A stretch of 20,021 nucleotides of DNA, taken from the NCBI GenBank assembly GCA_015501595.1, contig JADNRX010000853.1, forward strand, positions 1 to 20,021, written 5' to 3'. The position numbers and the translations under genes are program-made. Under the pieces are notes generated by a model. It was given only the letters and a program-made list of their open reading frames with translations. It did no database searches and had not been told where the DNA came from. This DNA comes from Hymenopellis radicata. Lineage: Eukaryota > Basidiomycota > Agaricomycetes > Agaricales > Physalacriaceae. Below, in pieces: positions 8,470 through 17,977 of the stretch. Within the stretch, counting starts at the first letter, position 1, and each line of letters starts with the position of its first letter.

Positions 8470-10485
8470 TGCTCTCTTTATCTCTGAATGCCCTGCTGAT
8501 TGCTTTTACGACTTTGCTTCGCGCGTTTGCTGTTCTTGTACTATCTGCCTTGCGACTTGAACTTGGAATGGAATGCTGCTCCGTGTAATGGAACGTATAG
8601 GAACGCTGGACACGACTAGGTCTGAGGATCGGGATATACGTGCTTCGGACTGTCAAGCGGACTGTACAGGAATGCTGCATATATGATTACTATTAGAAGT
8701 TTATTTATCCTGGAATCGCACTTGTCTCTTGACAGAAGAAGGTCTATGCGCGAGGCAATCCGTCTGCTACTTGCTCGCCAGCTCCAGCTCCACCTCAAGC
8801 TTCAACTTGAGCTCCAAGAGCACAATAGTTTAGTAACCAAGTCCAGGGCGCAAATCGCAGCATATCGAACCAGTGCCATGTGCGTAGAGTGCATTTTAAG
8901 CCGACAACCATCAGCCAGAGTCTCCGTTTGAACCGCGTCCTTCTCACCAGGTCTTGGAGTCGATGACGGCTTGCACCATGCACGGGTGTTTTTCTGCATT
9001 TTTTCGGGCTTGCGAGCTGATCTTACAGAAGCTCTGATGAATTCGCCGAGTCGTATACCGGTCAATAGAAAAGCGCGGGTGCAGATCTGCAGAGGAACGG
9101 TACTTAGTACACACCTTGTGATGTGGCCAGGACGCATTTATTGCTCTGCGGACCAGTTGTGGGTTAAGAAACGGGATTCATTAAGTGCGGAAGCTTACGC
9201 AGTAAATAGAACGCGTACGCCACATGAGACTCGTTTTGCGGTCCGCGCAGGAGCCAGTCATTGGTGAAACGTACCTCTTTACATTGCGAGCAGTACTGGA
9301 AGCTTTCTCTCCGCTCTTCTGTTCTTTTGTACACCAGTGTGACAGGTCTTGAGGACACGCGAAGGTCTTTTCCAGGAACGTAGAGATTCAACAGGAACGA
9401 TATGTCGACCTTCTCTGGGCCAGAAAGACAAAAGAGCTTGCGTAAGTCTAGGAACGCTCGCTCCCTTGAAGAGGATACTCTTTGAAGTTTGTACAGTGTT
9501 TGAACCTCTACGATGGTGATGAGATGAGCACCACGCGGCATTTGTAAGTTCATAGCCTATTCCTTGCCTCTATGAGGGTGAGGGCCTGACTTTTTCTGGA
9601 CGCGTGCTAAATTAACGTTTTGAGTATCTCGGAGCGTATTGAAGTTACCCCGACAATCAGTACAGAGTCTATTCCTTCAGGACATTCTGATACGCGCCGC
9701 GTGCACTTTGGGTACAGTGTACGTACGAGTGGGCAAGTAAGTACCCGAAACGGTTACCAGTCGCATCGAACGTTAACCGGTCCAATATACCGAAAGGCAT
9801 TCAGTCATACTGCGAAATATGACAGACCGGGAGAGGCAGTCAGACTCACGACGGGCAGGTACAGCGGCCTCGGTTGGAACATCACAATCAGACCATTTCA
9901 CTCAACTCTGCGAGAAACAAAGTTGACAGGCATAATAGAGTGAGGTCGAATTGTTCGACTGGAACGGTCGATGAGGTAAAATTAACGGCTAAACATAATA
10001 GATTCCAATCAGTGGAGGTCACCAGGTTTGAATTTCCTACCGAGCAACTCGAAGAGATATGTTCTGTTCCTGATGTAGTTGCACAAAGCGCGTGGCAAAG
10101 AACGTCATGGATGATACCCTCCGAATGATGCCAAGTTTTGCTACCGAAATGAGCATCCCATGAATGAATTAGAAATCAAGATGGGTTGAGCAGTAGACCA
10201 GGACGGGAGCTGGGTAGACTACCGAGCCACAAAGGAGAACAAGGGGCCTTGTGGTGGAGTTCTAACAAAGGGCTGATAGGAACGAGGAGAATAGAGAAGG
10301 AGATGTGCAGGCGGGAGGACCAAGAGTGTGCGAATCGGAACGACGATCAACTGACCCCAGAGAGCACGTGGGGCACAACATCAAGCGCTGAAAAAGGTCA
10401 CTAGATTACGCTGAGTTTCGGACGGTATTGTGCCCCAAAGACTGGTCTTCGTCGGCGCCCCTCATCGCTCTTGCCCGCCACCATC
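8470..10485. other. About 2 kb with no resolved gene
   Basis: No family is recognised on the plus strand. At 8760-8822 a C/T/A tract of CAGCTC- and CTTCAA-type units includes the inverted repeat CTCAAGcttcaaCTTGAG. On the minus strand 9275-9720 has a coding look (separate entry), and open frames at 8795-9137 may be further exons or noise. From about 10185 to 10400 the plus strand is purine-rich and includes CACGTG at 10365-10370; this is probably the upstream region of the transcription factor starting at 10486. No transposase, reverse transcriptase or terminal repeat was found. Confidence 0.4.
9275..9720 (-). CDS. Possible minus-strand gene fragment, unknown function
   Basis: I do not recognise the family. 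A 93-codon stretch from the ATG at 9553 to 9275 begins MNLQMPRGAHLITIVEVQ and contains DLRKLFCLSGPEKVDISFLL and a CSQC pair, and ends at a good donor (GTACGT at 9274). Upstream, 9720-9649 reads to DSVLIVG, then a possible 42-nt intron (9648-9607), then 9606 onward reads HASRKSQALTLIEARNRL before a one-base shift into the first stretch. VGHA followed by a hydrophobic run faintly recalls histidine phosphatases, but no RHG motif was found. Composition suggests coding; boundaries, frame and existence are uncertain. Confidence 0.3.
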
Positions 10486-13463
10486 ATGTCACTGAGTCCA
10501 TCGGCGTCAGTCTCGAACGGCTCGGAAACAGCATCGAAAAGGCGCAGAACGAACGATATGGGTCGCTCAGATCCAGATGGACACGGCGGCAACCACCCGC
10601 AGGCGCACATTCCCAAGCGGGGAGCCCGAGCTTGTACGGCTTGCAGGAAAGGAAAGAACAGATGTGAAGGAGAGGTGAGCCCTTTTGAACTGCACAAGCG
10701 ACCGCTCACTGGACCGTCCATCCGTCCCGGCCCGGATAGGCTCCTTGTCGTCGATGCCAACTGAGTGGCACTCCATGTATATTTGAGAAACCAGAGAAGA
10801 AGAATCCACAGGCCGTCGCTGGCGCCAGCGTTGAGTGAGACATTCGTCCTTATCGCACCGCCCTTGCTGATCCTGCTCCCAGGCGAGTCTCCCGCCTCGA
10901 GGGACAGTACTTGGTATGATACCCCCGGCTAACCGTTCACAATATACCCATTAATCCCTCGCGTAATTCTAGGTCATGCAAAGCCATATGATTGGCATGC
11001 AATCCTCCTTGGATCGCATCCTGGCCGTCGTCCAAGGCCAGGCGGGCGGCTCCATGGCCCCGCCCCCGTCCATCTTTACCCCACCTCAGGCGGGCATGTC
11101 CCCGCCTTTCAATGGCGAGCGTCACAGATTCCCACCTCTTCCCGGATTTGCACCGCCAGTAAGCCATTCTCTCATCGCCCATTCTTCGGATCTCACATCT
11201 TGAATTTCAGCCTCACAAATACGCGACTTATGGAATCGTTCCTAGTACAGCCCCGTCATCTGACGATGAATCCGAGGATACTCTTCCTCGTGCTACTTTG
11301 AATGCTCCCATCGAAGCTCTGCAAGGCCTAGCCAATGCAGCCGCAGAGGCAGCAGCGGCCCCTTCTGCTCAGCCTCCGAGGTCGGTCTAGTGTTTATTGC
11401 CTCCATGATGCTGTACAAACTATGTTTACAGAGTGAAGAAGCGCAAGAGGGCCGAACCAATCCCAAGGAACGCGTTCCCACACGTGGTAGAGAAGGTGCC
11501 GTCTTCTGCATCGCGTGTATCTTCGACTAACCATACCTTCAGGGACTTGTAACCGACTCAGAAGCGCGAGAGTTGTACAATATGTGAATTTCCAGCGTCG
11601 CCATATTTAGCGTTGATGTAGAGCCTCATCTCTCAATTAGATTCTTCGCGGGCTGCCATCTATTCATTCCGCTCTTCGATCCGTCATACGATACGTATGA
11701 AAGCCTGATGGAGCGCACGCCTTGGACATTCGACGCCATACTTGCTATCGCCGGCAAAATTCGGAGCGGCAGCGGGCCACTGAGTCCGACCTTCTACAAA
11801 TGTCTGGAGGAAGCTCAGGGTATAGCACGTTCATCTCTATTCGGTCCTGTGGTCCGGAAAGAAGCCGTTCAAGGTGAGCCACGCCACCTGTCACTGAAGA
11901 AAGGCTCTGCTGACCGCACTGTTTCCAGGTATGCTGCTCCTCGCCGCGTGGAGTACGAATGGCTGGCTGCCCAGTGGTCATGCGATGCGTATGGCGCTGG
12001 ACCTGGGACTTCATCGCGCCTTGGAGAAACTGGCTGACGACGCCGGAAAGCAAAGAACGGAAGAGGAGGAAAGAGACTTGGGTATGTCCTTGATCCCTAG
12101 TACCATTCACGAGTTTCATTTAACGTGTTACGCAGTGGTATCTGCGCGAATTTGGCTTTGCCTCTATTGGTTCGATCATCAGTGAGTTCTGACATTTGAA
12201 CTTCGTAGCATTGTGTAACAGTGTATAGGATGAGCCTTGGTACGGGACGACCAATTGTTCTTCGAGATGAAAACTCGATTCGCCATTGTCGCCTCTTGCT
12301 GAATCATCCCATGGGGTCCCCAACTGACGTGCGACTCGTCGCTCAAGTTGAACTCATCGCCCAGAAAAGTAAGAAAGAGTATGTCGTTTAGGTCACACCA
12401 TCTGATATCGACATTGGACAGCTCAAATTTATGAAACGCTGGCTCCGCTCAATGGCCAGGTCAGTCATAACACTCTGGCCTTTATCAGGCGTGCAAACGT
12501 TGCTCTTGATAAGTGGTGGCAAGACTGCGATGATCTGCATCGTACGGCCAATTACTCATTTTGGTAGCGTACACTAATGCCGGCTACTAGATCAAAGTAT
12601 GGACGAACATTCCCTCCTTCGTAAGATTTTGGCTGGCGAGCTCCATTATGCGAAACTTTGGCTGGTTTGCGTTGCACTCCGCGGAGTTGCTTGGGATAAG
12701 ATGCCGTTTGAGCAACGAGAACTGGCTTTCCAAGCTAAAGACGCCGCATTCAATTGCTTATCGATTTTCTTAACGTCTTCGGAATATCGGTGCGATTTTG
12801 TGTGAGCGTTCCATGCATTTAGACTGATCATATCGTAGGGCTGCCCTTCGGTACGCGGTGCACGATAGTCTCGTGACGGCTGCATTCTCGGGCCTATTCC
12901 TTTTGAAAATGGCTAGTCTGTTCCCAGCTGAACTGGATTTGGGAGCTATCACGACCCAGGTGGAGCAGCTTGCTCAGTTGTTATCTGAGGTAGCGGCAGA
13001 GAGGTTGGCATTCACTTGAACCATTGATACCTTATTTGCTAAAATCATGCATATAGATACGCTCTTACTCTCCGCATCATGCTCGCTAACCTGCGCCGAA
13101 AGGTGGGTTTGGGTAGTGGTATCAACACACCTGTCCCAACACAGCCACCTCCTGGTTTTGCGGAGATGGTTGTGTCGCCGACATTCGTGGACCCGACAAT
13201 GCCACCACCTTTCACGATGGAGGAGCTTGGTTTCTTGTGGCCTAGTGGCACAGGTGTTGTAAGCCCATCAGCTGTACCAGTATGGTTGCAGGAGCAGGTT
13301 CGTATTTTCTGCGCCACCGAGACCGCTGTTGACTTGCGTTCGTTCTTCACAGAGTTTGGCCGATCTGGGGCTCCCGGTAAACGGCTCTGACGGTATCTTC
13401 CTCAACATGCAACATACGAATGGATGGACAGGAGATTTTGTTCCAGGACCTGAGGCTTGGTGA
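10486..13463 (+). CDS. Zn(2)Cys(6) fungal-specific transcription factor
   Basis: A nuclear DNA-binding regulator of the Gal4 class. The Zn2Cys6 cluster has Cys at residues 50, 53, 60, 66, 69 and 76 (CTACRKGKNRC, then CRRCQLSGTPC), preceded by basic KRRR. A short coiled coil follows (RLEGQYLVMQSHMIGMQSSL), then a Pro-rich and an Ala-rich linker, then the middle homology region with FFAGCHLFIPLFDP, GHAMRMALDLGLHRAL and MSLGTGRPIVLRDE. The C-terminus ends NGWTGDFVPGPEAW. It is 727 aa with no frameshift. Exons are 10486-10674, 10740-10834, 10883-10913, 10973-11158, 11211-11380, 11432-11495, 11543-11583, 11641-11873, 11929-12081, 12136-12181, 12229-12368, 12422-12541, 12591-12789, 12839-13003, 13057-13297 and 13353-13463. 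Targets cannot be told from sequence. The ATG at 10486 is the first in frame and sits in CCATCATGTC. Confidence 0.93.
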
Positions 13464-13698
13464 CTATCCAAGTCCCAGCAGTTGCTCGGACACTCCTAGA
13501 CATCCTCGTCAAAATTCTTTCTGATTATACCCACACGTATGACCGACTCTTTATCCGATATTGTATTCGTAAGACATTATTAAGTAGTGCTGCTAATGCC
13601 TGCTTGTGTATCCCGAAAATCAAAACATCTATGTCTGTTTTACAAGCGTGCGCTACGAAAACACAATAGGCGTAGTGGTATATGTAGGCGTGGCGCAG
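13464..13698. other. Convergent intergenic spacer
   Basis: These 235 bp separate the stop codons of the transcription factor (+) and BZW (-), so both 3' ends lie here. No gene is visible. AT-rich stretches such as 13556-13580 may serve 3'-end formation, but I cannot place a specific site. Confidence 0.5.
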
Positions 13699-15324
13699 TT
13701 ACTCGTCATCGCTGTCGTCGTCTTCCTGTTCTTGTAAGAACTAGCAAATGATATTAATCGGAAGTTGACTCGAGCCAGGATAGAACTGACCTTGACAAGA
13801 GCCTCCGTACTTTTGAGGAAGTGTTGGCGACCTTGTGGCTTCGAACCCTTTTGATACCAATATATGATAGCCTGATCTGATATACAGTCCTTGTTATACA
13901 ACACCTAGGCACACGTTAACCTACAAGACATCAGGATCTAGACGTGAACGTGCATACCTTGAGAATTTGAGGGAATGCCTTGATAATCCGAGTATCCTCA
14001 TAACAATACACTTGTACGACGTTGATAAGTGCGACCTCCGTTTTGGGACCCTTGCAGAATGGTTCCAAAATCGGTGCGTATTTCTGCGGGATTTCCATAA
14101 GCAATTAGAAAAAACGAGACGTGGCAAATTTTCATACCCCGACTTCGCGCAATGCAAGACCTTCTATCTGATCCGGTCGCGCACTCCAGTCGACGGATGC
14201 CATCAGTCCTTGCCAGATGCACTGGATTAGCTCGGTATCTGGTATAGGACTCGCTTCTTGACGGCTCTTGATAGCAGCGATGATCTAGCCTCTAAAGTGA
14301 GCCCGGGTCTAATCACATAGCCTCAGGAGTCATACCTGTTCTGGAGGTTCCTCGCGTTCGCAGAGCTCGGTAAGATCCTTGACAATGCCCTCTTTGACGA
14401 CAGCATACTGCTTCTTGGCGTACCATTCCGCAACCTGGTTGAGGCCGGCTGCCTTGAAGTGCTCCTCGAGAAACTTTCCTTCGCGCTTGTTTGGAGGGAA
14501 GAAGACGAGAAGATCCTTGACACCGCCGCGTTTGAGGGTGGCAGAAAGGTGGTCCATAGACTGATCCACGAGATATGCGCGGAAGATGAGAGTGATCACG
14601 TCGATAGACACGTCTACGATGGGGTGTTGGAACTGATCACACGAGGCTGATTGTATGCGTACCATTTTTGAGCAAATGATCTTTAGCCAGACTCTGTAAG
14701 CAAGAGGCACTCGCGAGACCTTGGGACATCAATAGGCCAATTGTTATTCCGAGCTTGTCCTTTTGTGCTGGTGACCACTTGTGGATATATTGCAAGATTG
14801 TAGGCAGGGCGGATTCTTCCAGAGGTTTCTGAAGATATTTGTATCTGGCCAAGCGTGAGTAGTAGATTAGAGAAAGATCCAGAATACAGACCGTCTGATG
14901 AGTTTATTAAGGACCTCGACATACTTGCGGATGTCGTCTACTTCGGCCGGTTCTTTCGCGTTGAAGACGGTAAAAGGACAGACAGGAGCGCCATCGTCAA
15001 TGTAGCCGCCTCCTGGCTGGATGAGACCACCGATGAGGATGGCTTCAAAGAGTGGGTCGGCATATTTGAGGAGTTCGAGATTTGAACCTGCTTGGATTAG
15101 TTTGTTGGTTACAGCGTCAAAATCGGCTTCGGGGACTGCCTCGAGATATTTGTAGAGCTGGTCTCTGAAGACTGGTATATGGTGAGCACCGGACTTGAAG
15201 CTGTAATGTGTACAACAGCCTTACCCGTTGGTTCGTGCTTTGCGTGTGCCTTTACGGCGCCTTTCCTAGCTTTGATTCTGACCCCCTGCAGCGAAGGCTT
15301 TGAAGCAGCTGATTGCTGAGACAT
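13699..15324 (-). CDS. BZW1: BZW1/BZW2-type eIF5-mimic protein (5MP)
   Basis: 5MP proteins bind eIF2 and eIF3 through a C-terminal W2/HEAT domain, compete with eIF5 and tune start-codon selection and general translation in the cytoplasm. The product starts MSQQSAASKPSLQGVRIKAR (compare human KPTLTGQRFKTRKR) and contains LIGGLIQPGG, LNKLIRRYKYLQKPLE, KRGGVKDLLVFFPPNKREG, HFKAAGLNQVAEW and KAFPQILKVLYNKDCISDQA, ending in the acidic box EDDDSDDE. It is 422 aa, close to human BZW1, with no frameshift. Exons are 15324-15225, 15171-14892, 14844-14663, 14613-14336, 14284-14138, 14083-13958, 13904-13791 and 13740-13699. Budding yeast lacks the family. The start is the ATG before the conserved N-terminal motif. 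It is divergent from the first PP2C gene. Confidence 0.92.
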
Positions 15325-15774
15325 CCACAGGTTTCGATGGACCGAAAAAAGTGGACAAGGCTAGCTTGAGGTCGATTTTTTGCTGGGGCAGGTCGACGCA
15401 GGAGGGAAACGCTGATTTAAAAGATCTTCCATATTAGGCGATGACGCGGACGGATAGCCTTCCCATTTACGGCGACATGCTCGTCCAGGACTCCGCTCTT
15501 TGAGGCGCTTCTCTGCCTTGTACAGCCGTAAGTCGTTTGGCATATACAGCTCCAAAGTACCATCTAATGCAATGCCCAGTCCCGCCCGTCTCGGTCTTGT
15601 AATGTGCGTTACTACTGCTTTCACTGTGTATCTTTGGCGCCCATCAGTCACAGCAGATCTCCTGCTGTTGCCCTTTCCGTTCATCGCCTCTCCATAGTAG
15701 GCCTGTCAACCGCGTCAGCCATATAAACCCGTTCTCTTCGCGCCTCAAACCTTATTCTTTCTTCTACTCCCTTC
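15325..15774. promoter_or_regulatory. Divergent promoter between BZW (-) and PP2C copy 1 (+)
   Basis: The PP2C side shows ATATAAAC at 15721-15728, then a C/T-rich run (about 15729-15774) leading directly into the proposed ATG at 15775, a classical fungal core-promoter layout. The BZW side lacks a comparable TATA box. A minus-strand open frame at 15361-15684 overlaps the region; it has no recognised motif and I treat it as chance. Confidence 0.55.
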
Positions 15775-17011
15775 ATGTACGTCGACCCTCTCCTTACTAT
15801 TCTCTCCTCTGACTCTACATAGACACGATGTATCCAGATTCTAGGAAGTAACTGAGCCTTCAATCTCCGTAGACGCTTCCGTGCTGACTGCTCCTTCATA
15901 TAGACCGCTTTCCAATGCAAAGTCACACCCAATTACTGTCGCAGATGGCCCCAATACCTTTGGCGTACGTGTGTCTTAATCGCTCCACCATCCACCTAAC
16001 GGCTCGGGCAGACTTTAAATCAGAGGCCATCCAATGATGTGTCCTTCCAGATTGGTGTTCACGAAGAACAAGGTCATCGGCCTACTATGGAAGATACTCA
16101 TGCATTCGTCATAGACTTTGACGGCGTGCGAGGACAAGGTTTCTTCGGCGTGTTTGATGGCCACGGAAACAAGGAGGTGGCGGAATGGTGTGGCATGCAT
16201 TTCCACAATGTACGCAATTATTACGACGTAGGTCTCATCTAACACACTCTCTAGTACCTTTTGGATGTGATCCACGCCAATCCAGCAATGGATACAACCA
16301 AGATCCTCAAAAAGTCCTTTCAAAAGGCAGACGACACGTTACAACAGATGTCCGAGCAATCTGAACACATAGCAGAATCTGGGTCGACTGCCGTCGTTGC
16401 ATTTCTCCGGTTCGAAGATGCAGATGGTAGTCAATCGAGCATCCCCGCCCCAACATCCCAGGTGGCACCGCCGGTTGACGCGCCACCAAATGCGAAACGG
16501 ATATTATACTGCGCCAACGCCGGTGATGCAAGGGGCGTTCTCTGTCGCAACGGCACAGCTACCCGGTTGACTCAGGACCATAAAGCGAGCGATAAGGAGG
16601 AGGAGAGTCGCATCCGGAGAGCAGGTGGCATTGTGTTTCGGGGACGAGTGTTCGGGACATTGGCCATCTCGCGGAGCTTGGGCGATCACTTGTCGTATGA
16701 AGGACTGCATCTAAAGGAGCTAGTCATCGGAACGCCATACATCTCGCGAACTGAGCTCAATGGTGATGATGAGCTATGTATCATTGCTTGTGATGGGGTG
16801 CGTGGGCTCTCCGCCCTACTACTGACTTAACTGAGCATTCCATCTCTAGCTCTGGGATGTCCTATCCGATCAAGAAGCTGTTGATCTTGTGCGAAATGTT
16901 GACGATGCACAAAAGGCAAGCGAATTATTGGTGAAACACGCTTTGGAGAAGGGATCTACGGACAATTGCACGGTCCTCGTTGTGCGGTTTAAGGACTTTA
17001 CGTCGCGGTAG
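15775..17011 (+). CDS. PP2C-type Ser/Thr phosphatase (PTC1-like), tandem copy 1
   Basis: A Mg/Mn-dependent phosphatase of the Ptc1 type; yeast Ptc1 dephosphorylates MAP kinases such as Hog1. Motifs are [108 protein letters not shown] and [12 protein letters not shown]. The expected metal-binding acidic residues (ED, DGHG, ACDG, TDN) are all present, so activity is likely. Exons are 15775-15780, 15845-15964, 16012-16209, 16255-16797 and 16850-17011, giving 342 aa. Exon 1 (ATG TAC) is inferred from the TATA and C/T tract and is the least sure part; an alternative start at the ATG at 15829 would need a frameshift. Compared with copy 2 it has a short linker (about 25 residues), an 8-residue insert after RSLGD and no intron before STDN. 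Confidence 0.88.
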
Positions 17012-17977
17012 TCTTTGTTTTGGGTTTTTGGACGGGCTATTATTACTCGACTTGTATTAAAGTGTGTGTACTATTTCTTGTATCTCGTTTAATATTATTC
17101 TTTGAACCTGGTTTTGCGTGAGCTAATGACTGAGAAGAACAAAGCAATCACTTTCCGTGGCTGTGTTTCATTGACCGTTGGGTCGGTGTATACTTACTCC
17201 CGTGATCTCTGCAGACCTCTCTATTACCACGCATGGAGTCCGGAACTCCAGCCTCAAGAGCTGAGGCGGTTCTGCCAAACGAACGATACGCCACTCTGTC
17301 GGAGCTCATATTATACGCGCACCTGCATTGGGGCTTGAGCTTAAATGGTCTCCAGATAGGTGCTAGCATATGGAAGGCATCACCCGCTGTGAAGGCTTCG
17401 AAATTCTGATAGCGTCAGCATTCATTTTACTCGAGAAGGGCGACGGTGGCGCGGTACTAGGACTCCCGGCGCTGCGCGTAAGGAATGACTTGTGAGCGAC
17501 ATGCCATCGCGGAAAGCTGACGCGTGAAGACCAAGTGCCAAGTCTGTGGACATGAGACGCGATACTTCGCGAACAGCGTTTTGTATTTGCTACGGAGTTT
17601 CTTGGTGCCCGTCGTAGCTCACTGTAGAAACGTGCAGGGATGCGGAGAAGGAAACCAACCCTTCCAGCTGTCTAGCCGTCCACAGCAACTTGTGTATTTG
17701 TAGCTATAGACGTTCAGTGTATTTCAGGTGTAGCGCTGTTTATCCCCTTCTGAACTACCTCTATGAGCAGGGCTGCTGCGGGTCGTCAGGAATAGAAGGT
17801 AACCAAGACCACGTTACTCTACGTTACTTGACGACTTAGCAGACGAATATTTAACATCCTTTGCGGATGTATGCAGGGCGTGCTATCGACCGGCGACTGC
17901 GATTATCGATCTGACCGAGCGAATGGTGCGGTCACGCTGCTGACACAATTGACTACTCTTCACAATTGACCACCACT
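17012..17977. other. Spacer between the two PP2C copies
   Basis: This stretch of 966 bp has no recognisable gene. The first 90 bases are T-rich and probably the copy 1 3' end. I looked for a broken third phosphatase copy and found none of the PP2C motifs. Just before the copy 2 start the decamer CACAATTGAC is repeated at 17944-17953 and 17961-17970. Confidence 0.5.

Noticed and set aside
8777..8822. QL/KL-rich repeat-like tract as a real repeat protein
   Set aside because: It covers only about 15 codons of degenerate CAGCTC/CTTCAA units, with no flanking support for a gene.
9620..10128. Plus-strand open frames in the 8.5-10.5 kb gap
   Set aside because: Composition is unremarkable, there are no family motifs, and they overlap the better minus-strand candidate.
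13838..13850. GGTTCGAA-like tRNA B-box on the minus strand
   Set aside because: It lies inside BZW exon 7 (coding KGSKPQ), with no A-box or cloverleaf around it.
15361..15684. Minus-strand open frame of 107 codons between BZW and PP2C copy 1
   Set aside because: It occupies the divergent promoter, is basic and low in conserved features, and matches no family I know.
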